Shown here one piece after another: positions 42,270 to 51,590 of a stretch of DNA of 64,000 nucleotides. This stretch comes from 21-14-0-10-47-8 sp966211455 (GTDB lineage: Bacteria; Bdellovibrionota; Bdellovibrionia; Bdellovibrionales; Bdellovibrionaceae), in assembly GCA_966211455.1 (NCBI GenBank), contig CBIHNI010000002.1:1-64000 (forward strand), in the 5' to 3' direction. Position 1 is the first letter of the stretch. Every line of letters begins with the position of its first letter. Below the pieces are notes generated by a model. The model was not told the origin of the DNA. It was given only the letters and a program-made list of their open reading frames with translations, and searched no databases. A program made the position numbers and the translations under genes.

Positions 42270-42839
42270 ATGAAAACAGCCTTTATCTTCGTATTGTTTC
42301 TCGTCTTAAGCTCAATGCTGGTGCACGCGCAGGAAGTTCTGCCGATTCGGACCTCGAACGAGATCGAAGCCTCGTGTCGTATTAAGGCCAAAGAGGTCGC
42401 CGCTGAAACTTACCGTGGATGCGTGACGGATCAGAAAAACACCCAGATCGAACAGATCAAAAAAGAGTACGCCGCCAAACTTCAATCTTTGAAGGCGCAC
42501 TATGAAAAAGAGCTCAAAAAAATGAGTTCAAAAGAAAAAGTGGAAGAGTCTTCGGATTCGTCTGCAGCCCCTGCTGAAAAGTCCGAGAAGTCTGAAAAGA
42601 TCGATTCGGCCGCTGCAAAATCGCCGGTGAAGAAATCAAAATCAGCGTCTGCGGTCGCGATCAAAAAGCCAGTGAAAGAATCAAAGAAATCGACAGCGGT
42701 TGCAAAGTCGTCAGTGCCCTCGGAAATGACCGTGCAGTTGAAACAGGCCCCTGCAACGCCAATGATGGATGAATCCACCATGGACCTGCCAGAGCCGATT
42801 CCGGTCGAAGACGTACCTTACGGCGAGTCTTCGATCTAA
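42270..42839 (+). CDS. Exported Lys/Ser-rich coiled-coil protein
   Basis: 189 residues. A signal peptide (MKTAFIFVLFLVLSSMLVHA) is followed by a helical region (IEQIKKEYAAKLQSLKAHYE, then KELKKM) with heptad spacing. From about residue 90 a low-complexity tail alternates Lys, Ser and Ala, then ends in acidic/Pro-rich sequence. A cysteine near each end of the coil (EASCRIK, RGCVTD) might pair. It has an unusually basic middle for an exported protein. Function unknown. Confidence 0.7.
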   Translation: MKTAFIFVLFLVLSSMLVHAQEVLPIRTSNEIEASCRIKAKEVAAETYRGCVTDQKNTQIEQIKKEYAAKLQSLKAHYEKELKKMSSKEKVEESSDSSAAPAEKSEKSEKIDSAAAKSPVKKSKSASAVAIKKPVKESKKSTAVAKSSVPSEMTVQLKQAPATPMMDESTMDLPEPIPVEDVPYGESSI

Positions 42840-42859
42840 AATATTTTAAATGAATCTTC

Positions 42860-44053
42860 CTAGCGGCGGATGGCCTTCGGATCGATCGCATCTTGAAGGC
42901 CGTCACCCAAATAGTTGAAGCTGATCGTGGTCAGCAGGATCAACAATCCCGGGATAAAGGCCAAGAACGGAGCCTCCGAAATCAGCTCTTGCGCATTGAA
43001 GAGCATATTTCCCCAGCTGGGTGTCGGTGGTTGAATGCCCAGACCCAAGAAGCTCAGTGCGGATTCAAACAGAATCGCGTTTCCAACCCCCAAGGTCACA
43101 GACACCAACATCGGTGCAATCACGTTCGGAAACATATGGCGTAAGATGATCGTGCTGTCCGTCGCGCCCAAAGTTTTCGCCGCCAAGATGAATTCGCGTT
43201 CACGCAAAGACAAGATGCTTCCGCGGACCAAAAGGCTGATCGTCATCCACGAGAACAGAAGAAGGATCACGACCATCTTCACGATGCTTTCATTCTCGGA
43301 CCCGACCAGGCTTTTAAACACCGGGATCTTATTCAAATCGATCGCCGCGATCACGATCAAGAAGGGCATAATCGGCAGCGACAACAGGGCATCTGTGATA
43401 CGCATCAAAGCTGTATCGACCCAACCACCATAATATCCGGCCAGGGAACCAATCAATAGGCCCACAATTGCCGAAAAGATCGCAACCATCACGCCTACAC
43501 CCATCGAAACGCGCGTGCCATAAACCAGACGAATCAAAACGTCGCGGCCCAGTTCATCTGTTCCAAAAACGTGACGGGTTTCAAAAGTTTTGGTCTGAGC
43601 CAAAAGGTCTTTTGCCAATGGATGATCCAGGTCTTGCAGGTTCTGACGAAGCTCGGGCAGATCTTTTTTGATCAGCTCGTATAAAGCGTCTTCGGGCTTT
43701 TCGACCTGAACGAAGCCTTTTTCCACAATTTTCGCATGGAATTCGGCCATTTGATCCGAGTGAATGCTTTCAAACTGGGTGACGCGGTCTTCACGTTGAT
43801 CGGCCGGCATGGTCGCAACCGAAAAAGGTGGCAGATAACGCTGCAAAGGATTTTGCGCTTCGGGATCCAGGCCCGTCGCCATACGGATCAGGGGGGCGGT
43901 CAAAGCGATGAGGACGAAAATCAAAATCACGCAAAGGCCCGCAACCGCCATGCGGTGCTCGACGAATTGGCTCATCACGATCTTCCACATTGGAAGAACT
44001 TGTTCCAGTTGCTGCTTTTCTTTGTCGGTGAGTTGTCGTTGTTCTTGTTCCAC
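42860..44053 (-). CDS. oppC: Oligopeptide ABC transporter permease, OppC-type
   Basis: About 397 residues. The start is placed at the GTG 44051-44053 because AGGAG lies seven bases upstream; a GTG five codons earlier is the alternative. An N-terminal OppC_N span (RMAVAGLCVILIFVLIALTA) is followed by a periplasmic insert to about residue 160 that is longer than usual for OppC. Then come six spans and the EAA-like loop (FILAAKTLGATDSTIILRHM). It works with OppB as the membrane channel. Confidence 0.92.
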   Translation of the reverse strand: MEQEQRQLTDKEKQQLEQVLPMWKIVMSQFVEHRMAVAGLCVILIFVLIALTAPLIRMATGLDPEAQNPLQRYLPPFSVATMPADQREDRVTQFESIHSDQMAEFHAKIVEKGFVQVEKPEDALYELIKKDLPELRQNLQDLDHPLAKDLLAQTKTFETRHVFGTDELGRDVLIRLVYGTRVSMGVGVMVAIFSAIVGLLIGSLAGYYGGWVDTALMRITDALLSLPIMPFLIVIAAIDLNKIPVFKSLVGSENESIVKMVVILLLFSWMTISLLVRGSILSLREREFILAAKTLGATDSTIILRHMFPNVIAPMLVSVTLGVGNAILFESALSFLGLGIQPPTPSWGNMLFNAQELISEAPFLAFIPGLLILLTTISFNYLGDGLQDAIDPKAIRR

Positions 44054-44067
44054 AGTTGCGCTCCTCA

Positions 44068-45036
44068 CTACTTGAACGAAATTCGCGGATCTGCGAAGCC
44101 GTAGAAAATATCAGCCATAAGATTCATGATCAAAACCATGGTCACCGAAATAATGAAGCTCACCATGGCGACGTTAAAGTCATTTCCGATGATCGAGTCA
44201 TAAACCAGTTTTCCAACGCCTTGATAAGCAAAGACGGTCTCGGTGATCAAAGCTCCACCGAAAACACCAGACAGTGACAAAGTCACAATCGTGATCAAAG
44301 GCAAAAGGGCATTGCGGAATCCATGTTTCCAGATCACAGCGGCACGAGCCAGGCCTTTTGCTTTGGCTGTGCGGATATAATCATTTCGCATGGCTTCGAG
44401 CATGCTGGCCCGAGTGTAACGAACGAATGTTCCGATTTGCAGGTAAGCCAAAGACAAAGTCGGAAGCACCAGGTATTTGGCGCGATCGATGATCGAAGCA
44501 AAGCCTTCATTTTCCATCCCGATGGTGAAGGTGCCACCCGCCGGGAAGAGATGCATCCACACCGAGAAGATAATAATCAAAACGATCGCAAGCCAGAAAG
44601 ACGGGACCGAAATTCCGGCAAAGGCGAAGAAGTTCACCAAATAATCGAGCTTCGTTCCGGCCTTTAAGGCCGATAAGACCCCCAGCGGAATGGCGATGAT
44701 CAAAGCCAAAGACAGCGAGGTCATGGAAAGAATGAAGGTGTTCATCAGTTTTGGACCAATCAATTCAGAAACGGGAATGCGGTAAGTGCGCGAATATCCC
44801 AGATCGCCTTCAGAGATCGATTTCGCCCAGCTGAAGTAGCGCTTATAAGCGGGTTGATCCAAACCGTACAAAGAGCGCAAGCGAGCCACGTCTTCAGATG
44901 TGATTTTCGGATTGGATTGAATCATCAATTCGACCGGGTCACCTGGCATCAAGGTCATGATGTAGAAGCAAAAATAAGACAGCAGCAGGATCACAACGAC
45001 CGTTTGGATCAGTCGGCGCAGAATATAGGTGGTCAC
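44068..45036 (-). CDS. oppB: Oligopeptide ABC transporter permease, OppB-type
   Basis: 322 residues starting at a GTG. It has the standard opening (YILRRLIQTVVVILLLSYFC), the LMPGDPVELM segment and six spans with the EAA loop (YIRTAKAKGLARAAVIWKHG). It pairs with OppC to form the transport path for peptides. A hairpin between oppA and this gene may lower its expression relative to the binding protein. Confidence 0.95.
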   Translation of the reverse strand: MTTYILRRLIQTVVVILLLSYFCFYIMTLMPGDPVELMIQSNPKITSEDVARLRSLYGLDQPAYKRYFSWAKSISEGDLGYSRTYRIPVSELIGPKLMNTFILSMTSLSLALIIAIPLGVLSALKAGTKLDYLVNFFAFAGISVPSFWLAIVLIIIFSVWMHLFPAGGTFTIGMENEGFASIIDRAKYLVLPTLSLAYLQIGTFVRYTRASMLEAMRNDYIRTAKAKGLARAAVIWKHGFRNALLPLITIVTLSLSGVFGGALITETVFAYQGVGKLVYDSIIGNDFNVAMVSFIISVTMVLIMNLMADIFYGFADPRISFK

Positions 45037-45102
45037 TTTTCAATACCTCGCTTCATAGACTCAAAAATAAACTTAAAAGAAGATCATTTCTCGTTTGCCA
45101 AA

Positions 45103-45124
45103 GAAACCTCCCGAAAGAGGTTTC
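45103..45124 (-). promoter_or_regulatory. Hairpin between oppA and oppB
   Basis: GAAACCTC (45103-45110) and GAGGTTTC (45117-45124) pair perfectly around a six-base loop. On the minus strand only three T follow, so it should slow or protect transcripts rather than end them fully. Such structures after binding-protein genes often raise the level of that message relative to the permeases. Confidence 0.55.
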
Positions 45125-45146
45125 CTTGTCATTCGCAAATGAAGGC

Positions 45147-46841
45147 TTACTTGATGCTCCAACTTTCAGCGTCGTTGGTCTCTGTGTACTGGTGACCAGT
45201 CAGACGGAAGTTTTGCAAAGCTGTTGGATTCACCGCCACATCCGAACGATAGTACAGTGGGATCACGGGTACGTCGTCGGTGTAGACTTTCAAGAATTCG
45301 TGCGCCAAAGCGATGCGTTTTTTCGCATCGAATTCGCCTTCCATTTTCTCGGCGATTTCATCCACGCGCTTGTTCGCCCAGCCCATATAGTTCTGACCAG
45401 ACCAGCCGTTTTTCGCCGATGGAATTTGAGACGAATGGAATGTTGGCTTCAGGTCGCTTTCCGGTGCCGAAGTCCATGCGTACATACCCAGACCACCGAA
45501 TGCCCCTTTGCGCATGGTTTCGCCAAAGAAGACACGAGCCGGTTCGTTTTTGATGATGACTTCGATGCCGACCGCTTTCCACTGACCTTGTAGGTATGTT
45601 TGAACGACTTCGCGGATTTTGTTTCCAGCCGTTGTCATGAATGGCAAAGACAATTTCTTTCCGTCTTTATAACGGAAGCCATCGTTCCCCATTTTCCAGC
45701 CAGCCTCGTCCAAAAGCTTCGCGGCATCACGCTTCGAGTACGGATAAGTCACGATCGCTTTGGGATCGTCGGTGTACCAAGGATCGATTTTCGCGAAGCT
45801 GTGGATTGCCGGAGTTTGTTTTCCGTCGAACAGAGCTTTCACCAAGTCGTCGCGGTTGATCGACAGAAGCATCGCTTTGCGAACGCGCACGTCTTTTAGA
45901 ATTGGATTTTTCAAATCCAGATCGATGTGTTCGTAAGTCAAAGACGGTTTGTATTCGATCACGTAAGGAAGGTTTTCAGATTTCAATTTCTTTTCGAAAG
46001 GCAGGGCCTGGTCGAAAGTGAAACCCAAAGAGGAAATCGCATCGATCGTGCCTGAGCGCAGGTTCGCTTCCAAAGTCGAAGTGTTTGGAATCAATTTCAC
46101 CACGATTTTTTCGATGTGTGGTTTGGCGCCGTAGAAATGCGGATTTGGCACGAAGGTCACGTGCGAGCCCAGCTTCAGTTCTTGAATGATATAAGGACCA
46201 TTGAAAAGACCTGGGTTCGTTGGGTTTTTGCTATAGTTCGAATTTGTTTCGTAGCCTTCTTTTTTAGAAGACCATTTCTCGAAAACAGGAGCTTCCAAAT
46301 GTTTTGGAAGTGGGAAGAATTGTCCCAGCTGGTTGAAATTCCAACGAGCTTTGTCGTAAGTGAAAAGACATTTCTTCGGAGTTTTTGGATCCCACTCGAT
46401 CTTATCGACCAAAGTGTATGTTTCTTTCGAACCGACACTCACGTTCGGGCTTTCAGCCACAGTGCGAGAGAATTTGAAGTCATCGCAAACGACCGGTTTG
46501 CCATCGCCCCAGCTGGCGTTATCCAAGATTTCCCAAGTTGCTTGAACGGTCTTTTTGCCGTTCACGGTGACCAGTTTCGCGCCGCCGTTTTCCAAGGTCG
46601 GAATCGATTTCGCCAATTGTGGAACCCATTTGCCGTTTGCATCCAAAGCCACCAGCGAGCGGCCAACAAGTGCGTACAAATACACGCTGGCAACCATGCT
46701 CATGCTGAGCGGGTTCATGTTCTCAAACTCTTGCGTGATGCCGAGCTTGAATTCTTTATTGTTCAGGGCTGCCTGGGATTGAGCGGAGACGAGAAGGGTC
46801 GCGCTCACCAAGCTTGCCAGGACGGATTTCATGATTTTCAT
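45147..46841 (-). CDS. oppA: Peptide ABC transporter substrate-binding protein
   Basis: 564 residues, SBP family 5. AAAGGAG precedes the ATG (46839-46841). Signal peptide MKIMKSVLASLVSATLLVSA, no lipobox cysteine, so it is soluble in the periplasm. The body has family motifs: ENMNPLSM, FNGPYIIQELKLGSHVTFVP, VRKAMLLSINRDDLVKALF, YPYSKRDAAKLLDEAGW and, near the end, VPVIPLYYRSDV. It probably gathers peptides from digested prey. Overlaps oppF by four bases. Confidence 0.95.
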   Translation of the reverse strand: MKIMKSVLASLVSATLLVSAQSQAALNNKEFKLGITQEFENMNPLSMSMVASVYLYALVGRSLVALDANGKWVPQLAKSIPTLENGGAKLVTVNGKKTVQATWEILDNASWGDGKPVVCDDFKFSRTVAESPNVSVGSKETYTLVDKIEWDPKTPKKCLFTYDKARWNFNQLGQFFPLPKHLEAPVFEKWSSKKEGYETNSNYSKNPTNPGLFNGPYIIQELKLGSHVTFVPNPHFYGAKPHIEKIVVKLIPNTSTLEANLRSGTIDAISSLGFTFDQALPFEKKLKSENLPYVIEYKPSLTYEHIDLDLKNPILKDVRVRKAMLLSINRDDLVKALFDGKQTPAIHSFAKIDPWYTDDPKAIVTYPYSKRDAAKLLDEAGWKMGNDGFRYKDGKKLSLPFMTTAGNKIREVVQTYLQGQWKAVGIEVIIKNEPARVFFGETMRKGAFGGLGMYAWTSAPESDLKPTFHSSQIPSAKNGWSGQNYMGWANKRVDEIAEKMEGEFDAKKRIALAHEFLKVYTDDVPVIPLYYRSDVAVNPTALQNFRLTGHQYTETNDAESWSIK

Positions 46842-47833
46842 GAAGTTCTCCTTTGGTTTTCGAAAAGCCAGCAGGCGGTTTTGTGTTCTGCTTGGCTTGG
46901 GTTGTAGTTTTTCAGTAAAGGCAATTCTTTATCGCAAGGTTCAAAGCGGTGCGGACACCGAGTATGGAACGGGCAGCCTTTCGGCGGATTGATCGGTGAA
47001 GGGACTTCACCTTCGAGGCTCTTTTTCATCATTTTTTTGCCGGTGCCGACCCGTGGGATCGCCGCAATCAAAGCCTGAGTGTAAGGATGCTGAGGATTAT
47101 TGAACAGATCATCGCGGCTTGCGATCTCGACGATCTTTCCCAGATACATGACCGCAATGCGATCGCACAGGTGCTCGATGACCGACAGATCGTGCGAGAT
47201 GAAAACGTAAGTGAGATTCAATTTTTCTTGCAGATCTTTCATCAGGTTCAAAACCTGAGCTTGAATCGAAACGTCCAGGGCCGAAACCGGTTCGTCGGCG
47301 ATGATCAGGCTTGGATTCAAAGCCACCGCGCGCGCGATCGAGATCCGCTGACGTTGACCGCCCGAAAATTCATGCGGGTAGCGATTGAAATGAGACGCTT
47401 TCAAGCCCACGGTTTCCAGAAGCTGCTTCACGCGCTCGACGCGTTCGGCGGGCTTCATGATGTTGTGGATTTCAAATGGTTGCAGCAGGATTTGACCGAC
47501 GGTCATGCGGGGATCCAAAGACGCGTAAGGATCTTGAAAGATCATCTGCATATCTTTTCGCATATTGCGAAGATCGTGGCCCTTTACTTTCAAAAAGTCT
47601 TGGCCTTTGAAATTGATGTCGCCCGCCGTGGGCTCATACAAACGGATCAGGGTGCGGCCCAACGTCGATTTTCCGCAGCCCGATTCGCCGACCAGACCCA
47701 AGACTTCACCCTTGCGGACATTGAAGCTCACGTCGTCGACGGCTTTGACTTGGCCCACTTCACGTAGCAGCAGACCCTTTTTGATTGGGAAATATTTTTT
47801 AATATTCTTCGCTTCGAGAATGTATTCAGACAT
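46838..47833 (-). CDS. oppF: Oligopeptide ABC transporter ATPase, OppF-type
   Basis: 331 residues. Walker A is GESGCGKST, the signature FSGGQRQRISIARAV, Walker B LIIADEPVSALD. The C-terminal oligopeptide-type region with cysteines (CPFHTRCPHRFEPCDKEL) is typical of OppD/F subunits. It forms the motor with OppD. 15 bases separate it from oppD. Confidence 0.95.
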   Translation of the reverse strand: MSEYILEAKNIKKYFPIKKGLLLREVGQVKAVDDVSFNVRKGEVLGLVGESGCGKSTLGRTLIRLYEPTAGDINFKGQDFLKVKGHDLRNMRKDMQMIFQDPYASLDPRMTVGQILLQPFEIHNIMKPAERVERVKQLLETVGLKASHFNRYPHEFSGGQRQRISIARAVALNPSLIIADEPVSALDVSIQAQVLNLMKDLQEKLNLTYVFISHDLSVIEHLCDRIAVMYLGKIVEIASRDDLFNNPQHPYTQALIAAIPRVGTGKKMMKKSLEGEVPSPINPPKGCPFHTRCPHRFEPCDKELPLLKNYNPSQAEHKTACWLFENQRRTS

Positions 47834-47848
47834 GGATTCTTTTTCCCT

Positions 47849-48817
47849 TTATTCCACTGGATGGAAGCATGAAACAAAATGACCGGCAGACAACTCAACC
47901 AATGGTGGACGAACCGCACGGCATTCGGCCGTGGCACGCGGGCAGCGGTTGGTGAACGGACAGCCTGGAGGATATTCATGCGGAGCCGGAACCGAACCTT
48001 CGATGGTGCGAAGACGGGTCACGCGCTGACCAAATTTCGGACGGCTGGTGATCAAGGCCGCCGTATAGGGGTGACGAGGATGCGAGAAAAGCTCCTGCGT
48101 TTCGGCGATTTCGCAAGCATGGCCGCCGTACATGACCATCACGCGATCTGAAATTTCAGAGATCACACCCAGGTCGTGAGTGATGAATTGCACGGTCATG
48201 TTGAATTTGGCTTGAAGGTTCTGGATCAGTTCCAGGATCTGCGCCTGGATGGTGACGTCCAGCGCGGTCGTGGGCTCGTCGGCGATCAAGAAAGTCGGAT
48301 CGCAAGAAAGAGCCATGGCGATCATGGCGCGTTGGCGCATACCGCCCGACAGCTGGTGCGGGTAAGATTTGTAGCGCTCGGCTGGGGAAGGGATGCCCAC
48401 CAGATTCAGCATTTCGATCGAACGCTCGCGCGCTTCGGCCGGAGTCAGTTTTTTATGTCGCAGAATTTGTTCGTCGATTTGGCGACCGATGGTGAGAACC
48501 GGATTCAGGGCCGTCATCGGTTCTTGAAAGATCATCGCCATCTCGCCGCCGCGGACGTCTTCCATTTGGCTTTCAGATAACTTTAAAAGATCGCGACCGT
48601 TGACGAAGACTTCGCCGCCTGTGATCTTGCCGGGACGCTCGATTAAGCGCATCAGCGAAAACGATGTCACGGATTTACCGCAACCGGATTCGCCCACGAT
48701 TCCCAGGGTTTCGCCTTTATTGATGTCGTAAGAAATTTTGTTCACAGCACGGAATGGACCGGTTTTCGAATAAAATGTCGTTTCAAGTCCGCGCACGCTG
48801 ACGACGTTGTCTTTCAA
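47849..48817 (-). CDS. oppD: Oligopeptide ABC transporter ATPase, OppD-type
   Basis: 322 residues from a TTG at 48815-48817, which has GGAGG six bases upstream; a longer frame to 48928 lacks a ribosome site and aligns poorly. Walker A is GESGCGKSV, signature LSGGMRQRAMIAMAL, Walker B FLIADEPTTALD, and the C-terminal Cys region reads CPFTNRCPRATAEC. First gene of the opp set, 124 bases after the SohB-type gene. Confidence 0.94.
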   Translation of the reverse strand: MKDNVVSVRGLETTFYSKTGPFRAVNKISYDINKGETLGIVGESGCGKSVTSFSLMRLIERPGKITGGEVFVNGRDLLKLSESQMEDVRGGEMAMIFQEPMTALNPVLTIGRQIDEQILRHKKLTPAEARERSIEMLNLVGIPSPAERYKSYPHQLSGGMRQRAMIAMALSCDPTFLIADEPTTALDVTIQAQILELIQNLQAKFNMTVQFITHDLGVISEISDRVMVMYGGHACEIAETQELFSHPRHPYTAALITSRPKFGQRVTRLRTIEGSVPAPHEYPPGCPFTNRCPRATAECRAVRPPLVELSAGHFVSCFHPVE

Positions 48818-48941
48818 CTGAGGCCTCCACAATTTTTCTTGTTTGCCGTAAGGCGCGTTTATGTAACAAGACTCGTCGCGGAAAGCCAAGGATTTTTGAA
48901 GGCTTGGTGGATTTTTGTGATCAAACAAAAACCACTAAGCG

Positions 48942-49946
48942 CTATAAAAATTTCTGATTCTCGAGGCGGCTGAAAAAGCGGGCAAAACCGTGGCTCAAAG
49001 CCTGTCCCATGACACCAGCCAAGCGGTCAGAAAGGCTCTCTTTCACCTCGTACTTCAGTTCAAAGATCGGTGTGTCTTTCTCAAAGCTTAATAGATAATC
49101 GTCGCTGGTTTTCAGCTCGTCCACCAGACCCAAAAGCTTCGCTTCTTCGCCGAACCAGTAGTCACCGTTGGCGACACGGTTCAGGTCCACTTGTGGGCGG
49201 AATTGGTGCACGAAATTTTTGAAAAGTTTATGAGTGTCGTGCAGGCGCTCCTGAAAATGAGCTTCGCCTTGCGGAGTGATTTCGCTGAAAACGCCGACCG
49301 TGCGTTTGTACTCGCCCGCCGTGTATTCTTTGTAATCGATGTCGTGTTTTTTCAAGAGACGGTTGACGTTTGGCATCTGCGCGACCACGCCGATCGATCC
49401 AACAATGGCGAAAGGGGCGGCCAAAATGCGATTTGCGACACAGGCCATCAAGTATCCACCGCTGGCGGCCACTTTGTCGACGCAGACAGTCAGCGGAATT
49501 CCGCGTTCGCGGATGCGCAGAAGTTGAGATGCGGCCAAGCCGTAACCATGAACCACGCCGCCGGGGCTTTCGACTTTGGCGACGACTTCGTCCTGGGCGG
49601 TGGCGATTTGCAAAAGGGCGGTGATTTCTTCGCGCAGATTTTCGGCCTGGCTGGCGTTGATGTCGCCATCAAAGCTCAGGACAAAAACTTTTTTCTTCGG
49701 CGATTCTTCCTTTTCGGCTTTGGCTTCGGCTTTGCGTTTTTTCTTTTCTTCTTTCATCTCATCTTTTGAAGAGGTGAAAGACTTCAGAAAGAAGGCCAGG
49801 TCTTTGTACTTTTTGTGCAGAGGTTCGACCTCGAGCTCGCTTTTTTGGCTGGCGCGGGCGGCAAGGGTGGCGATCAGCATGATCAAAGCGGCCAGGCTGA
49901 CGACGATAACAAGGGCTTTCAAGGCGAAAATAAGAACTTCCATCAT
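48942..49946 (-). CDS. sohB: S49 family inner-membrane peptidase, SohB-like
   Basis: About 334 residues from the ATG pair at 49941-49946. One N-terminal span (MMEVLIFALKALVIVVSLAA), a charged Lys/Glu linker at about residues 65-85, then the S49 protease domain: VFVLSFDGDINASQA, VESPGGVVHGYGLAA, the serine region DKVAASGGYLMACVANRI and IGSIGVVAQM. SohB/SppA-type enzymes degrade leftover signal peptides in the membrane. Upstream of the peptide transporter, which hints at peptide handling as a theme. Confidence 0.92.
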   Translation of the reverse strand: MMEVLIFALKALVIVVSLAALIMLIATLAARASQKSELEVEPLHKKYKDLAFFLKSFTSSKDEMKEEKKKRKAEAKAEKEESPKKKVFVLSFDGDINASQAENLREEITALLQIATAQDEVVAKVESPGGVVHGYGLAASQLLRIRERGIPLTVCVDKVAASGGYLMACVANRILAAPFAIVGSIGVVAQMPNVNRLLKKHDIDYKEYTAGEYKRTVGVFSEITPQGEAHFQERLHDTHKLFKNFVHQFRPQVDLNRVANGDYWFGEEAKLLGLVDELKTSDDYLLSFEKDTPIFELKYEVKESLSDRLAGVMGQALSHGFARFFSRLENQKFL

Positions 49947-50032
49947 AAGTGGTCTAGAATCTATCGGGCTTCCCTTCAAAGGTCGAGGGGAAAGTTGTAT
50001 CAACGGGTCAGCGATTCTATCCTATTCAGGTG

Positions 50033-50728
50033 ATGTCCAAGTTGATGCAATTGCTTCTTATTTTCGCGTTTTCAGTCGGTGCCTTGGTGGTGCGGGCCGA
50101 AGAGTTTTCGGAAGAAGAACGGCTGCTTGGTTTTGCACAGCAACAACGGCGAAATGCCGAGTTCGAGCGCGAGCGCGAGTCGGGCGCGGATCAAGTGAAA
50201 AAGCGCCGCGAGAGCTGGAATGAAGAACTGCAAAAATCCGTCGAAGATTACAAAGCTTTCAAGGCTCGACAGAAAGCTTCGATCGATGAAAGCTCGCCCG
50301 AATATTTCGAAGATCTGCGCTCTAAAAAAGAAAAACGCCGCGATCTGGAAGAGGCGCGCGAAGACTTTGTTAAAGATCGCGATCAAAAACGCCGCCAGAG
50401 AAAAAGCTCCGTTCACCTGACCGAAGAGCATGAGTACGGTTTGGATGAGAATCCAGAGCGCTTCGATTATCGCAAACGCTCGCTGTATTCGAAGAACGGT
50501 CGTGGCGGAAGTACGGGCGGACGTTTCGGGGGCGGATCCGGCTCGGGTTCCGGTTCTGGAAATACGGACTTTAATACGCCACCGCCGCCGCCGGATTTCA
50601 ATCCACCGCAATCTTCGGCGCCCCCGGCCCCAGAATTCTTTGAGCCCGAGATTCCGCCGCCTCCGCCTCCGGCCGAGTTTGACGAAAGCATTCCGCCGCC
50701 CATCTTCGACGATCCGGGAGAGTATTAG
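50033..50728 (+). CDS. Exported charged protein with Gly- and Pro-rich tail
   Basis: 231 residues from the ATG at 50033. Signal peptide (MQLLLIFAFSVGALVVRA), then 110 residues of highly charged helix (ERERESGADQVKKRRESWN), a Gly/Ser segment (GGRFGGGSGSGSGSG) and a C-terminal part built of polyproline blocks (NTPPPPPDFNPP, IPPPPPPAEF). Likely elongated and partly disordered in the periplasm or surface. The stop TAG is the first three bases of the 119-bp element. No family recognised. Confidence 0.7.
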   Translation: MSKLMQLLLIFAFSVGALVVRAEEFSEEERLLGFAQQQRRNAEFERERESGADQVKKRRESWNEELQKSVEDYKAFKARQKASIDESSPEYFEDLRSKKEKRRDLEEAREDFVKDRDQKRRQRKSSVHLTEEHEYGLDENPERFDYRKRSLYSKNGRGGSTGGRFGGGSGSGSGSGNTDFNTPPPPPDFNPPQSSAPPAPEFFEPEIPPPPPPAEFDESIPPPIFDDPGEY

Positions 50729-50844
50729 AAGCTATCCCATAAATACAAACTCCGCGTTGCTGCGTCGTCGACGTACTAGCGTACGCCTCGCCGGCCGCGC
50801 CCTCCTCCTTGCGCCTTGATTTTGTATTTATGGGATAGCTTCTA
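50726..50844. mobile_element. 119-bp MITE-like element with perfect 24-bp terminal repeats
   Basis: Termini 50726-50749 and 50821-50844 are exact 24-bp inverted repeats beginning TAGAAGCTATCCC. The 71-bp centre is GC-rich and has an inner palindrome around GTACTAGCGTAC (near 50775-50790). It resembles Correia-type and other MITEs that fold into one long hairpin. Both convergent neighbours end at its edges: the TAG at 50726 stops the plus gene and the mirrored TAG at 50844 stops the minus gene. It probably also acts as a two-way terminator. No other copy seen in the window. Confidence 0.7.
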
Positions 50845-51543
50845 GCCTTTTAAGATGTCTTCGGTTTTAAGGCCGGTGAGCTCGCGGATGCCCTTGAGCA
50901 AATGCCACAGAATTCCCATCAGGAAAATGATCGACGGTACCACGATCACCACCGATGACCAGGTTGTCATTTCAGCGATTTGCTGATTGAGAAGTTGCGA
51001 TTTCGCCTCGGCGTCCAAAGTGGGATCCAGCGGCAGAAAGATTCTCTCCGCTAAAAGAAAATTCAAAGTGGCGCTCAGAAAAAAAGAACAGGCCAAAAGC
51101 TTTGTCGAAAATTGCAGGTGCTTTAAGAATTCACCCTCTTTTTGATGTTCTTTTAATTTTTCATGGATCAGGTCCACATGCATGGTGTGGGCGTTGAGCA
51201 AAAAGTTGCTGACGAAAGGATTTTTGCGCCCCGAAGAGATCCACACAAAGAGGCCAATCAAAAGAGGGAAGAAGGCTTCTTTGATGGAAAACCAGATTCC
51301 GCCAAGGCCCGCGACCGCAAGGCTTCCGGTGACCAGCACGTTGGTGAAACCTAAAAGCGAGAAGGGATTCCATTTGCGTTTGCGGTACAGATCCACCAAG
51401 CCGAACACCAGAGGGAACGCGAGTGCAATCACCAAGGCGTAAAAAGCGCCAAGTTTGGCCGAGCCTTTGTTCAAGATCAGCACCGGGATGATGATGTTGA
51501 AAAGAAGATTGAGAAATGCGTTTTCCTGTTTGGGTTCCGCCAT
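50842..51543 (-). CDS. VC0807-family membrane protein
   Basis: About 233 residues from MAEPKQEN (51541-51543). Six or so spans; the opening NLLFNIIIPVLILNKGSAKL and ALAFPLVFGLVDLYRKRKWN, then IKEAFFPLLIGLFVWIS match VC0807-like proteins. Function is unknown in the family. Its stop codon is the outer end of the 119-bp element. It sits beside lpxR, and the two may form one unit. Confidence 0.8.
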   Translation of the reverse strand: MAEPKQENAFLNLLFNIIIPVLILNKGSAKLGAFYALVIALAFPLVFGLVDLYRKRKWNPFSLLGFTNVLVTGSLAVAGLGGIWFSIKEAFFPLLIGLFVWISSGRKNPFVSNFLLNAHTMHVDLIHEKLKEHQKEGEFLKHLQFSTKLLACSFFLSATLNFLLAERIFLPLDPTLDAEAKSQLLNQQIAEMTTWSSVVIVVPSIIFLMGILWHLLKGIRELTGLKTEDILKG

Positions 51544-51590
51544 GGGTTTGATCAGCATAAATGCAAACGCCAAGCTTTTACAATGTGAAT

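Noticed and set aside
46116..46907. 263-codon plus-strand frame antisense to oppA
   Set aside because: oppA has signal peptide, ribosome site and family motifs; this frame has none.
49191..49769. 192-codon plus-strand frame antisense to sohB
   Set aside because: Phe/Ala-rich shadow of the S49 peptidase on the opposite strand.
50500..50712. Gly- and Pro-coding repeats as DNA repeats
   Set aside because: They are explained by low-complexity protein segments of the exported protein.
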